DNA of 63,055 nt from CAZWTD01 sp964637345. GTDB lineage: Bacteria > Patescibacteriota > Patescibacteriia > HK-STAS-PATE-3. This document shows positions 26,211 through 34,187 of the stretch, in pieces. Position 1 is the stretch's first letter; each line of letters opens with the position of its first letter. The position numbers and the translations under genes are program-made. The stretch covers positions 1-63,055 of the forward strand of contig CAZWTD010000004.1 in assembly GCA_964637345.1 (NCBI GenBank). Reading direction: 5' to 3'. Under the pieces are notes generated by a model. The model was not told the origin of the DNA. It did not search any database and was given only the letters and a program-made list of their open reading frames with translations.

Positions 26211-26296
26211 CCTAAAGCCAAGCCTCGCTTCTTTCGAGTTACATAAATAGGCCTTCAACACTCTCGCCTTCTCGGCAAGATTCGGATACCTTTCCC

Positions 26297-26333
26297 AAAT
26301 AAAAGTTGTCCCGCGGGTATTACACCGCGGGAC
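26297..26333 (-). terminator. Terminator overlapping a stop codon
   Basis: GTCCCGCGG (26308-26316) pairs with CCGCGGGAC (26325-26333); minus-strand tail AACTTTTATTT. The TAA of the 26320-26649 gene lies in the loop, so the hairpin includes the last codons. Confidence 0.8.
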
Positions 26334-26649
26334 TTGGAGCAGACTGAAGCTTGCGAACGACGTCTTTCGGCAGGTCACGGTAACAGTGGCACTCATCATC
26401 GTAGCTTGCCAAGACGCCTCTTAGGGTCGCGACCACACGATCCCCGACCTTCGCTTCGGTCACGGTGATAAGCCGCTGGCCTTCGGCCCAGACTCTTGTC
26501 TCGATCTCGGCCACCGCGACCTGATCAGGCTCGAAAAAACGAAGGCTGTCGAGGATGACCGCGAGATGCCGAAGGCCGAGGCCGAACATGGCCAAGAGCT
26601 GACGCCGACGAGCACGCTCGAGAAAAAGCTGCACTTCGTCTAAACGCAT
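26320..26649 (-). CDS. Hypothetical protein, short and helical
   Basis: 109 residues. The N-terminal half is helical and Arg/Leu-rich (EVQLFLERARRRQLLAMFGLGLRHLAVIL); the C-terminal half is mixed strands with CHCY. GGGAGGT precedes ATG 26649 by 5 nt. No signal peptide or membrane helix, so probably cytoplasmic. It is a monocistronic unit with promoter and terminator. No family is recognised. Confidence 0.65.
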   Translation of the reverse strand: MRLDEVQLFLERARRRQLLAMFGLGLRHLAVILDSLRFFEPDQVAVAEIETRVWAEGQRLITVTEAKVGDRVVATLRGVLASYDDECHCYRDLPKDVVRKLQSAPSPAV

Positions 26650-26679
26650 GACTACCTCCCTTTGTACAGAACCGATCCG

Positions 26680-26708
26680 AGCTTAATCGTGTTCAATAAA
26701 TCCGTCAA
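26680..26708 (-). promoter_or_regulatory. Promoter of 26320-26649 gene
   Basis: TTGACG (26703-26708), 17 bp, TAAGCT (26680-26685). Confidence 0.5.
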
Positions 26709-26752
26709 GAAAACACAAAACCGCCTCGGTGCCCGCCGAAGGGCGGACAGCC
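26709..26752 (-). terminator. Terminator of the upstream short transcript
   Basis: Hairpin of 26728-26737 with 26742-26752 (8-10 bp with one bulge) followed on the minus strand, after about 8 nt, by TTTTGTGTTTT. It separates two minus-strand units. Confidence 0.45.
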
Positions 26753-26800
26753 GGGCCTGGTTTGTGTGTTTGTGTTGCGCCGTGGACGGGAGTTTTTTGT

Positions 26801-27061
26801 TTAACTGCGATCCGAATCGAGCTCGTGATTGAGCTCGTCGAGGAGTTCGCGCATTTCCGCGATCCACTGACGATGTCCGTGCGTTTTTAGACCAAGCTGA
26901 CGGACAAGCTTGGGCGTCCAGGAGCACAATCTCCGTTCAGACGCGTTCGAGGTTTCCTCCGAAACGAGAATCCTCCTTCCTCGAGCTCTCACCCGCCGAA
27001 AGCCTCTGAAGTACGCGGGCGAAAGAACAATAATGAACGAATCTGGATCACTCCAGAGCAT
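26801..27061 (-). CDS. Uncertain ORF in a short transcript
   Basis: An 86-codon frame on a transcript driven by a good promoter. The promoter -10 (27064-27069) ends 2 bp before this ATG, so the predicted RNA starts inside or after it and translation would need a later start. A more likely product is the C-terminal part (CSWTPKLVRQLGLKTHGHRQ and WIAEMRELLDELNHELDSD), or the RNA may be non-coding. No family is recognised. Confidence 0.3.
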   Translation of the reverse strand: MLWSDPDSFIIVLSPAYFRGFRRVRARGRRILVSEETSNASERRLCSWTPKLVRQLGLKTHGHRQWIAEMRELLDELNHELDSDRS

Positions 27062-27063
27062 CC

Positions 27064-27092
27064 AGTATAGCGCAAAAAAGGCTCCGAGTCAA
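27064..27092 (-). promoter_or_regulatory. Strong promoter
   Basis: TTGACT (27087-27092), 17 bp, TATACT (27064-27069). It drives the short transcript down to the hairpin at 26709-26752. Confidence 0.7.
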
Positions 27093-27111
27093 CCCTCACC
27101 ATTTTTACTTA

Positions 27112-27141
27112 GCCGCTTTTCTTGGCAGCAAGAAAAGCGGC
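27112..27141. repeat. Palindrome in non-coding stretch
   Basis: Twelve-bp perfect stem GCCGCTTTTCTT / AAGAAAAGCGGC with loop GGCAGC. It belongs to the gene-free stretch 27093-27548, which otherwise holds only the two further palindromes listed and no supported gene. Confidence 0.7.
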
Positions 27142-27346
27142 AGAAAAGAACTGCCGCCATGCCGAAAAACTCTTGAGCCTCAACCTCGCCGACCGGGACC
27201 GCGTAACTCGTTCGCCGGTATTCGGCGAACTTCGAACAAACGCGGTCATCCGAACGGCCGTCTCGGCCTGCGTTCATACGAGTTTTTCAGAATGGCGGAG
27301 CCAGAAGATCGTATCGAAGCGAAAATAAGATTTCAGCACGACGGGT

Positions 27347-27415
27347 CCGGGTCCCGCGCATGCTGTTTTTCAGCAAAAGAAACGCGTTCGACGGGAACGC
27401 ATTCGCGGGACCCGG
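27347..27415. repeat. Long palindrome with 12-bp arms
   Basis: CCGGGTCCCGCG (27347-27358) and CGCGGGACCCGG (27404-27415) enclose 45 nt that contain a smaller TGCTG...CAGCA hairpin. Confidence 0.7.
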
Positions 27416-27424
27416 AACTCTTTG

Positions 27425-27448
27425 CTTCTTTCTGGTTACAGAAAGAAG
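27425..27448. repeat. CTTCTTTCT palindrome
   Basis: CTTCTTTCT-GGTTAC-AGAAAGAAG, a common type of bacterial intergenic hairpin. A small CTGCCT/AGGCAG palindrome follows near 27504. Confidence 0.6.
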
Positions 27449-27548
27449 AGGGCGCCAGCCCTACGGATCAAAACCAAAAAGAATCTAAAATTCTTGCTGC
27501 CCTGCCTACCCCAGGCAGGCAAGAAAAGCGGCTCATTCAAGAATGCTC

Positions 27549-29240
27549 TTAGCGCAGCACCCCGCCCCACTCGAGGAGCGTAAAGCCTTTGCGCTCCGGA
27601 GTTTTGATATCATAGCCTTTCACGTCGATCGGCTTCTCGAGGGGCATGAAATCCATGAGCACGCGGATGATGGTATCCGGCTTCGGATCGACGGACAGGG
27701 GCGCGAGTTGATTCATCTCGCGGTTGCCGAGGAAGCTGATGAAGTAGTAGGGCGCGCTTTGCATCCGCGGTCCCCAGAACTCGATGAAGTCCGCGCGCTC
27801 TTTTGCGTTCAAGCCGAGTTGAGCGAGCTTCTCGAGAAGAAAGCCTTGGACTTCGTTTTGGGTAACGACCCAGCCGCGCTTCGGCGTTTCGTAGATCGAA
27901 TTGCTCCGACCTTCCCAGAAAAGATAGGGATAGGCGTTCCCGGTCGCGCGGTCGGTCAGATGCCCGGCCGGAGTCGCGGTCACCTTCCAGCCATTATTGT
28001 AGGCAGGTTCGGTCTTGCTGAAACCCCCAGTCGGCGCAACCTGAACACTGACATCAGTCGTCTTCTCCGGGTAAAGATAGATGACCGGCTTCCCGCATTC
28101 GGCGAGCGGCTGGAACTTCGTGTTCTGAGCCTGGATCAAGCGATCGAAGGGATCGAGGAAATAGATCAGCGGCCGATCAGCGAGAAATTCCTCGTAGGTT
28201 TGCTTTGTGCCATCCTCGCGCAAGGTGGCGTAGGAATCATAGATTTCAAGCAGGCGCTCATGGCGAGTATCCTTCAAGGCGTAGATTGCGTCGCCGAGAT
28301 TCGTAACGCCGACCCGCTCCAAGTCGCGGCCTAAAACAACCTCTTCCGGGTTCACCACATTCGCGTAATTCATCGCGCCGCAACCGCCAATTCGAACGAC
28401 GTTATAGATGGTCGTATTCGTCGTCCCGTCATTCCAGGTAATCGCCGGAATCTCGGTTGAGCCAATGAAATCAAAGACGAGCTTATAGGTTCGGACCGTC
28501 CCGTCCGGAGCTCGAAGATAAAAACCAAAATGTGGGAAATACTCGCTCGTTGAGGCTGGATCTGTGTAGACGTCGCCGTAGGTCGGATGCGTAAACGCGA
28601 CGGTCCGCCCTGCGCTATGGAAGAAGCCGTCTGCATCCTCGTCAAGTTCAAGGCTTTGGCGCGGACTCGGCCCGGTAATCGTTGCAGGGAAATCAAGCTC
28701 ACTGATCATCGTATCTGCATCAACCGTATACTTTGCCGGATCAAGCGCGTAGGCCGGGTCTTCAGACTGCTTTGCGAGGAGCACTAGTCCGGTCGGCGTA
28801 TTCACAAAACGATAGAACTGGGGAGTTGTTGCCGGGCCATCATACCGCGCGGAAACAAGATAGAGTGTCTGACCTTGATACTTCGAAGATTGCAAAGTTC
28901 CTGCGTCGATCGTAGTTAAGGTCATACCAGAGTCAGCGAGAAGGATGTCTGGGTTACTCACGACGCGAAGATCATCACCCGGCTCGAAAATCGACTCGGT
29001 TTGGACAGGCTCAAGTGAGGTATTCGTGTTCTCGAGCGAGGAATTGACGTTTTCGTTCGTGTTAGCGACGGCCGACCAGTTTACGTTGGCGACGGCATTC
29101 TCGTTCGCTGTCGTGTTCGTTCCCGTATTCGTGTTCGTCGGCGCTTCAGCTTTCTCAACGGCTAAAATCCACAACAAGGCGCCGATCCCGAGAATGAGAA
29201 CCGAGGCGGTCACGATCATCCAAATTTTTTGCTTCGTCAT
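27549..29240 (-). CDS. Large membrane-anchored extracytoplasmic protein
   Basis: 563 residues. One N-terminal membrane helix (IWMIVTASVLILGIGALLWI) is followed by an Asn/Thr-rich linker (NTNTGTNTTANENAVANVN) typical of CPR surface proteins, then a large outer region. The C-terminal domain begins CGKPVIYLYPEKTTDVSVQV, a motif I recognise from many patescibacterial proteins of unknown function, with aromatic stretches (YPYLFWEGRS, GWVVTQNEVQGFLLEKL). It is probably a cell-surface protein. No catalytic motif is assignable. Confidence 0.8.
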   Translation of the reverse strand: MTKQKIWMIVTASVLILGIGALLWILAVEKAEAPTNTNTGTNTTANENAVANVNWSAVANTNENVNSSLENTNTSLEPVQTESIFEPGDDLRVVSNPDILLADSGMTLTTIDAGTLQSSKYQGQTLYLVSARYDGPATTPQFYRFVNTPTGLVLLAKQSEDPAYALDPAKYTVDADTMISELDFPATITGPSPRQSLELDEDADGFFHSAGRTVAFTHPTYGDVYTDPASTSEYFPHFGFYLRAPDGTVRTYKLVFDFIGSTEIPAITWNDGTTNTTIYNVVRIGGCGAMNYANVVNPEEVVLGRDLERVGVTNLGDAIYALKDTRHERLLEIYDSYATLREDGTKQTYEEFLADRPLIYFLDPFDRLIQAQNTKFQPLAECGKPVIYLYPEKTTDVSVQVAPTGGFSKTEPAYNNGWKVTATPAGHLTDRATGNAYPYLFWEGRSNSIYETPKRGWVVTQNEVQGFLLEKLAQLGLNAKERADFIEFWGPRMQSAPYYFISFLGNREMNQLAPLSVDPKPDTIIRVLMDFMPLEKPIDVKGYDIKTPERKGFTLLEWGGVLR

Positions 29241-29249
29241 ACAGAGAGT

Positions 29250-29279
29250 AAAAAAATATCTTGTCTAGGCTAAGAATAT
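29250..29279 (-). terminator. Weak terminator after the MEMO gene
   Basis: An imperfect stem (29256-29262 with 29272-29279) followed on the minus strand by seven T. AT-rich and short, so termination may be partial. Confidence 0.4.
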
Positions 29280-30058
29280 CATATTTCACCCTCAACGAAG
29301 AGGCCGGTCAGATAGCTCGTATTTTCCGAGGCTGGGGCCTGCGGGTAGCGGCGAACTGAACTATCCCGTGCGAGAAATGCGAACGAAGTTGCGCCCAAGC
29401 CGCGAGCTACTTCTACGGTGAGCGCCAGGCCGGGCTGGGAATCGACCGTCACCTGACTCACGGCCCGAGGATCCATCGTCTCGAGCGCGGCACGGCTCCG
29501 ACCGTCTCGCTCAAGGGCTTCTGCCTCAGGTAAATAATGAGAAAAATCAAAGGAGCCGACAACAAAGCTATTCGAAGGGAGAAGCGTAGCGAGTTCATCG
29601 GCGGCAAGGATGGCGTCGGAAAGCGGAACGATGTCTTTTACGATAATCGGGAGAATCGGGGTCCCGGGAAAACGCGAACGGAGGTAGGGCAAGAGATTCG
29701 TAATGCCGTGCTCCTTCGCAAAAGGAGCCTCATCGATCGTGAACCGACCGGACGCGGTTACGCTCTCAAGCAACGCGGCGTCAGCTCCGCCAAGAGCGCT
29801 CGTTAAGAAGGGCCCGCTCCCCTCTTGAAAGTGATTCGGACTCACGAGGACGATAAGGTTCGGATCAGCGTCTACCGCCGTGAGTGCTGAGGTAATAAGA
29901 TCATCCGCGAGGAGATGATGATTCACGACCACGCCAAGATCACGCCGGCCAACAGGTGGCTCAGCTGGGCGTATGCTCAACGCGAACACCCCGACCGCTC
30001 CGACGAAGAGAGCAAGAGCGAAGAAGGCAACTGTTTTATGACGAATACCTTCAAACAT
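29279..30058 (-). CDS. MEMO family protein (AmmeMemoRadiSam system B type)
   Basis: 259 residues. After an N-terminal membrane helix (VAFFALALFVGAVGVFALSI) comes the MEMO core, related to non-heme iron dioxygenases: VVVNHHLLADDLI, LIVLVSPNHF, EHGITNLLPYLRSRF, VVGSFDFSHYLP. The His residues of the metal pocket (NHH, PNH, SHY) appear present. The role of these proteins is unknown; fused or linked partners (AmmeMemoRadiSam A, radical SAM) are not nearby. It overlaps tatD by 8 nt, third gene of a cvpA-tatD-MEMO operon. Confidence 0.88.
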   Translation of the reverse strand: MFEGIRHKTVAFFALALFVGAVGVFALSIRPAEPPVGRRDLGVVVNHHLLADDLITSALTAVDADPNLIVLVSPNHFQEGSGPFLTSALGGADAALLESVTASGRFTIDEAPFAKEHGITNLLPYLRSRFPGTPILPIIVKDIVPLSDAILAADELATLLPSNSFVVGSFDFSHYLPEAEALERDGRSRAALETMDPRAVSQVTVDSQPGLALTVEVARGLGATSFAFLARDSSVRRYPQAPASENTSYLTGLFVEGEI

Positions 30059-30848
30059 ATTCAGCTATGCGAAATGCATTCTTCGTATTAACCGCAGTTG
30101 ACTCAACGACCTCCTCGTAGGAGACCCCTTTAAGCTCGGCGATTTGGCGCGCGACGAACTCGACATAGAGCGGTTCGTTCCGTTTTCCGCGATGAGGCTC
30201 TGGCGCGAGGTAAGGCGCGTCGGTCTCGAGGAGAATACGGTCGAGCGGCACCATCTTCACGACCTCGCGAAGTTCGGGAGCGCAATTCGCAAAGGTGATA
30301 ATCCCCGTAAAGCCGACGAAGCAACCAAAATCTAAAAAGCGCCTGGCTTGGGTCCGGTTTCCGAGAAAACAATGAATGATCGACGGGACGCGAAGCCCGC
30401 GCGACTCAATAACCGCCAACTGTTCATCGTAGGCATCGCGGCAGTGCATGATCACCGTTTTGTTCACCTTCTCGGCCAGGGCGAGTTGAGCACGAAACAA
30501 GGCTTTTTGCCGTTCGAAAGCCGCGGCCTTCGCTTCAGGTGTTTCGGCTTTAATCCGATAACGATCAAGCCCAGTCTCGCCGATCCCAACCGTTTTTGAA
30601 TCGCGAGCCAGCGCCTCATAGGCCTCAAGGTCAAAGGCTTCATCATCAACGTGAATCGGGTGAAGACCAACCCCGGCATAGACCCGCTCATAGCGGTTCG
30701 CGATCGCAACGGCACTCCGGCTCGTTTCGAGCTGTGAACTCGGCAAAACAAGCATCATTCCAGCTTCAAGCGAACGCTGAAGAATTGCGTCCGCGTCTTC
30801 GGCGAAGCGTTCAAATTGCAGATGGCAGTGAGAGTCAGTCAGCGTCAT
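30051..30848 (-). CDS. tatD: TatD family metal-dependent DNase
   Basis: 265 residues from ATG 30848; the longer frame to 31064 overlaps cvpA and reads as nonsense. TIM-barrel hydrolase with metal motifs TDSHCHLQ, GETGLDRYR, VIMHCRDAYDEQ, IIHCFLG and LLETDAPYLAPEPHRGK. TatD proteins are 3'-5' exonucleases or DNA-repair and quality-control factors. It follows cvpA by 37 nt. Confidence 0.95.
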   Translation of the reverse strand: MTLTDSHCHLQFERFAEDADAILQRSLEAGMMLVLPSSQLETSRSAVAIANRYERVYAGVGLHPIHVDDEAFDLEAYEALARDSKTVGIGETGLDRYRIKAETPEAKAAAFERQKALFRAQLALAEKVNKTVIMHCRDAYDEQLAVIESRGLRVPSIIHCFLGNRTQARRFLDFGCFVGFTGIITFANCAPELREVVKMVPLDRILLETDAPYLAPEPHRGKRNEPLYVEFVARQIAELKGVSYEEVVESTAVNTKNAFRIAEYV

Positions 30849-30885
30849 GGTCCGTTCTCGTCCGACCCGACCATTGAGAGTTGAG

Positions 30886-31401
30886 TTACACGAAGAGTGT
30901 CTTTGCGCTCTCGAGCGCCTTCGGGAAGAGTGGCACAAGCCAGCCGGACAAAGACACAAAGTACGACACAACGGCTGAATCTGCCAGGCGCTCGGTCCAC
31001 TCCGGCGAGAGCGGGAGCCGTCCGGCGAATTGGAGAATAATTCCAATAACGAAAGTGCCTTCAATGAATCCGAGAATACCGCCGGCCAGCCGATTTAGAA
31101 ACATCAAGCCTGGCACAACCGAGAACAGCTTGAAAATCTTATTGAGAATCGCAAACACTATCCCAACCAGCTGGGAGGCAATCAGGAAGACGAGAATGAA
31201 TCCAACGACTTGAGCCGCGAGCTCGTTCCCGCCGGTAAAAGGCTTTACCCAAACCGCAGCCTCGTCATACCAAATCCCGGCGAAGAAGGTTCCGGCGAAG
31301 ACGCCAATCAAGGAGCCGAGCGTTTTAATCAGTCCGGCCCAAAACCCGAACCAGACGAACCCAGCCAAGATGAGGATGAGAACGAAGTCGAAAATCGTCA
31401 T
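30886..31401 (-). CDS. CvpA family membrane protein
   Basis: 171 residues, four membrane helices (FDFVLILILAGFVWFGFWAGL; LGSLIGVFAGTFFAGIW; VVGFILVFLIASQLVGIVF; GGILGFIEGTFVIGIIL) with the family signature FWAGLIKTLGSLIG. CvpA is linked to colicin V production and envelope stress in other bacteria. First gene of the operon; upstream promoter not clear. Confidence 0.85.
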   Translation of the reverse strand: MTIFDFVLILILAGFVWFGFWAGLIKTLGSLIGVFAGTFFAGIWYDEAAVWVKPFTGGNELAAQVVGFILVFLIASQLVGIVFAILNKIFKLFSVVPGLMFLNRLAGGILGFIEGTFVIGIILQFAGRLPLSPEWTERLADSAVVSYFVSLSGWLVPLFPKALESAKTLFV

Positions 31402-31473
31402 ACGCGAAGGGACAAGGATTGAGAGACTGTTATTACTCTAGCATATCCGCCACATATCTTCCCAGAAAGACCC

Positions 31474-31502
31474 TTGCGGAAAACAACACTGCCTGCTAAG
31501 GT
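31474..31502 (+). promoter_or_regulatory. Extended -10 promoter of 31543 gene
   Basis: TTGCGG (31474-31479), 17 bp, TGC-TAAGGT (-10 at 31497-31502). Confidence 0.65.
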
Positions 31503-31542
31503 CGGCTCGGCACCTTCAACAATGGATGACGGAGGAACGAAG

Positions 31543-31995
31543 ATGGCCGCAACAACCGTCCCGAAAATCCAACCAGTTACGGATGTCCAGTTCGCCGCGC
31601 TCCTGCGGTTGATTGGCCGATCGAACGACGGGACCGAACCGGTCAAACAGCTTCTGATCTGGCTTCTGCGTCAGACTGAGAACTTGAGCCAACCCTGCTC
31701 GGTTACGGTGAAGCGCGATGTCGAGATCACGATACCCGTTGACGGCGCATCAACGACGGACGCATTCGCAAGCCACCTCCATGATGTTCTTCATGAGATG
31801 GTCAGCAGCGGTCGATCAACCAACCTCAACGAGCTCTTCCTTCTCGCCGGGTCTCCGATGGTCATCACCCGAAGCTGGGGGAGTGATGGCCTTTCGATCT
31901 GGTGCACCCCCGCCTTCTACGGAAAGGACTTCGAGGTAGTGAAATGCCCGCTCGACCTGGACGCCATTCTCGCGGTCAACCTGCGTCGGCTCTAG
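31543..31995 (+). CDS. Unknown protein, tandem paralogue 1
   Basis: 150 residues from ATG 31543 behind GGAGG (31531-31535 region); an earlier in-frame ATG lies at the promoter. It is paralogous to the next gene: both share a pattern LIWLLRQTENLSQPCSV, then LNELFLLAGSPMVIT and a C-terminal D/E-I-DA-A...L. No signal peptide or membrane helix, so cytoplasmic. No known domain is recognised. It is a separate transcription unit with a hairpin terminator. Confidence 0.75.
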   Translation: MAATTVPKIQPVTDVQFAALLRLIGRSNDGTEPVKQLLIWLLRQTENLSQPCSVTVKRDVEITIPVDGASTTDAFASHLHDVLHEMVSSGRSTNLNELFLLAGSPMVITRSWGSDGLSIWCTPAFYGKDFEVVKCPLDLDAILAVNLRRL

Positions 31996-32008
31996 TGCGT
32001 ACCTTACG

Positions 32009-32036
32009 CCCCCAGTCATTGGCTGGGGGTGATCTT
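32009..32036 (+). terminator. Terminator of paralogue 1
   Basis: CCCCCAG (32009-32015) pairs with CTGGGGG (32023-32029); tail TGATCTTT is only partly U-rich. Confidence 0.65.
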
Positions 32037-32060
32037 TATTCTGAAGACAGGCAAGATCGC

Positions 32061-32090
32061 TTGACCGCTTAAGTTGAGCTTTGGTAAGGT
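32061..32090 (+). promoter_or_regulatory. Extended -10 promoter of 32142 gene
   Basis: TTGACC (32061-32066), 18 bp, TGG-TAAGGT (-10 at 32085-32090), the same -10 as its paralogue. Confidence 0.65.
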
Positions 32091-32141
32091 TGGCCTGGTT
32101 CATTTCAAGACACTCATGGCCGACGAAAACAGGAGGAACAC

Positions 32142-32552
32142 GTGCTAAGGCCGCTAAGAGAACGGCAGTACCTGGCGCTTGAGCAACTCATCCAGGGATA
32201 CTCGAGATCACGACAAGAGACGACGGCCGTTCTCCTCTGGTTTCTCCGCCAGACGAATCGCCTGTCCCATACTTGCTCGGTCATCATTCCCAACGACGAA
32301 TTGGTCGGCGGTGAATCCTTGGCCGATATCGTCTATAAGGCTTTTGATAGATGCCAGCGCGGTGGGGACTCAGTCTTCCTGTTTACCCTCCTGAAGCTCT
32401 CCGGATCGCCGATGATGATAACGGTTGAAACCATCAGTACTGGCTGTCGTATGAGCTGCGTCGACCGACGGTACGAACGGAGGAGCAACGTCCGTCAGCT
32501 CATCTTTAGCCGTTCCGAAATCGACGCTGTAGCCCATGCTCGCGTTCTTTGA
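32142..32552 (+). CDS. Unknown protein, tandem paralogue 2
   Basis: 136 residues from GTG 32142, with GGAGG about 7 nt upstream. Aligns by eye with the previous gene: LLWFLRQTNRLSHTCSV against LIWLLRQTENLSQPCSV, and LLKLSGSPMMIT against LFLLAGSPMVIT. It lacks the N-terminal extension. The C-terminus (NVRQLIFSRSEIDAVAHARV) is well ordered. Function unknown. Confidence 0.75.
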   Translation: MLRPLRERQYLALEQLIQGYSRSRQETTAVLLWFLRQTNRLSHTCSVIIPNDELVGGESLADIVYKAFDRCQRGGDSVFLFTLLKLSGSPMMITVETISTGCRMSCVDRRYERRSNVRQLIFSRSEIDAVAHARVL

Positions 32553-32563
32553 ACGTCCACACC

Positions 32564-32597
32564 AGCACCTCCTTGCCCTGCGAGAGGTGCTTTCGCT
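32564..32597 (+). terminator. Terminator of paralogue 2
   Basis: AGCACCTC (32564-32571) pairs with GAGGTGCT (32584-32591), short TTTC tail. It lies next to the convergent metG stop at 32596. Confidence 0.55.
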
Positions 32598-34047
32598 AAC
32601 GGCTTTCTAACTTCAGCCTCGGAAATAGACCTTCGCCCTTCGTAATCTTCTCGGCCGAAAACGCTTCCCGAATTCGCTTTCCGGTTTCCGGCAGAAAGGG
32701 TTCAACTAAGCCAGCAAGAGCCAGCAGGCTCTTCGCCCAGCGCGAGAGGTGATTTCGGACCCCTGCCTCGTCGGTTTTTACCAGCACCCAGGGCTTAGCC
32801 GCATCGATCTCTTCATCAATCGCGGTCACGAAACTCTGAATCGTTGTTAACGCGCCCTGAAGGTGGAGCTTCGTCATTTCCTCCTGATATTTCTCAACGA
32901 GCGCCGTACTCTGCTGATCGAGTTCGAGCGTCCGGTCAACCTGGCCGTCGCAGTATTGCTCGATCATCTTCGCCGTCCGCGCAACGAGGTTCCCGAGGCC
33001 GTTCACGAGATGAGCTTCGTACTGTTCAGCCAACACGCTCGGACGAATATCGCCGTCGCTCCCAAAACGGAACTGACTTAAGAGAAGAAAACGGGTCGCG
33101 TCGACGCCATACTTCGCAATGAGATCATTCGGATCAAGAACATTCCCGAGCGACTTCGACATCTTCGTCCCGTTCAGGGTGAAAAAGCCGTGCGCGAAAA
33201 TCCGGCGCGGTAACTCCTCCCCGGCCGCCAAGAGCATCGCCGGCCAGTAGACTGCATGAAACTTCAGGATATCCTTCGCCATGAGGTGAAGATCAGCCGG
33301 CCACCATTTCGTATACTCAGCCTCATCCGCTCCGTAGCCGATCGCGCTCACGTAATTCATTAACGCCTCAACCCAGACGTAGATCTTCTGGCCGTCCTCG
33401 TAGGGAAAAGGAATTCCCCATTCAACGCGCTGGCGGGTGATTGAGAAATTGTTTAAGCCCTGATCAATCAAGGCGAGGACTTCATTCCGCCGAGCCTCGG
33501 GCTCGATGCGAAGCGCATTCGTCTCGATCAACGCACGAACCTTCGGGAGATACTCTTCAAGGTGAAAAAACCAGTTGTCCTCCTTCACAAGCTCAGGACT
33601 GGTTTTGTGGATCGGACATTTCCCGTCGACGAGATCTTTCTCGGTATAAAAATCCTCGCAGCCTCGGCAATAGAGGCCTTCATAGGTCCCTTTATACAGA
33701 GCGTTTGCCTTATAGAGCTTATCGATAAATTTATGGACGGCATCAGCGTGACTCGGGAGAGTCGTTCGCATGAAAATATCATTACTGATATCGAGAGCTC
33801 GGAAAGCTGACTCAAACGCTTTCGCGTTCTCATCGACAAATTCCTGAATCTCGAGATTGGCCGCCATGGCGCTCGCTGCTACCTTATCCCCGTGCTCATC
33901 CGTCCCCGTTAAAAAGAACACATCGTCGCCGAGTGAGCGATGATAGCGCGCGAGAACGTCTGCCGCGAGGGTCGTATAGGCATGCCCCAGATGCGGCTTA
34001 TCGTTGACATAGTATATTGGCGTGGTGACGTAGAATTTCTTCACCAT
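32596..34047 (-). CDS. metG: Methionyl-tRNA synthetase
   Basis: 483 residues from ATG 34047. Class I enzyme: TTPIYYVNDKPHLGHAYTT carries the HIGH-type motif (HLGH), the zinc knuckle is CRGCEDFY...CPIH, and KMSKS is in GTKMSKSLGNVLDP. It ends without the C-terminal EMAP domain of longer forms. The N-terminus has been rebuilt: the ancestral start appears to be ATG 34124 (MTEPKKFY), and a palindrome plus a repeat of the KKFY codons now separates it from the working start. The stop of the leading frame overlaps this ATG. Confidence 0.96.
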   Translation of the reverse strand: MVKKFYVTTPIYYVNDKPHLGHAYTTLAADVLARYHRSLGDDVFFLTGTDEHGDKVAASAMAANLEIQEFVDENAKAFESAFRALDISNDIFMRTTLPSHADAVHKFIDKLYKANALYKGTYEGLYCRGCEDFYTEKDLVDGKCPIHKTSPELVKEDNWFFHLEEYLPKVRALIETNALRIEPEARRNEVLALIDQGLNNFSITRQRVEWGIPFPYEDGQKIYVWVEALMNYVSAIGYGADEAEYTKWWPADLHLMAKDILKFHAVYWPAMLLAAGEELPRRIFAHGFFTLNGTKMSKSLGNVLDPNDLIAKYGVDATRFLLLSQFRFGSDGDIRPSVLAEQYEAHLVNGLGNLVARTAKMIEQYCDGQVDRTLELDQQSTALVEKYQEEMTKLHLQGALTTIQSFVTAIDEEIDAAKPWVLVKTDEAGVRNHLSRWAKSLLALAGLVEPFLPETGKRIREAFSAEKITKGEGLFPRLKLESR

Positions 34048-34124
34048 AGATTGGGTCGTAATGCCTGCCCCACACAAGGAGCGAAGCAACGCGATGCGGG
34101 GTAGAACTTCTTGGGTTCAGTCAT
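34041..34124 (-). pseudogene. Relic metG start, now a 27-residue upstream ORF
   Basis: ATG 34124 opens MTEPKKFY, as expected for a metG N-terminus, then runs out of frame through the inserted palindrome and stops at TGA 34041-34043. The stop overlaps the new metG start (ATGGTGA), so translation could be coupled by re-initiation. The promoter -10 lies just upstream, making this ATG nearly leaderless. Confidence 0.7.
34064..34104. repeat. REP-like palindrome inside the metG start region
   Basis: CCTGCCCCACA (34064-34074) pairs with TGCGGGGTAG (34095-34104). Flanked on the coding strand by AAGAAGTTCTAC and AAGAAATTCTAC (KKFY twice). Confidence 0.7.
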
Positions 34125-34133
34125 AGCGCTCCG

Positions 34134-34162
34134 ATTGTACGACCCTTTCCCGAGACAAGCAA
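34134..34162 (-). promoter_or_regulatory. metG promoter
   Basis: TTGCTT (34157-34162), 17 bp, TACAAT (34134-34139). Predicted start about 3 nt before the ancestral ATG 34124. Confidence 0.7.
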
Positions 34163-34187
34163 GTCTCCGCCCAATTCTGAAAACGCA

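Noticed and set aside
30849..31064. Longer TatD start
   Set aside because: The residues before ATG 30848 are out-of-family, Arg/Ser/Cys-rich and overlap cvpA.
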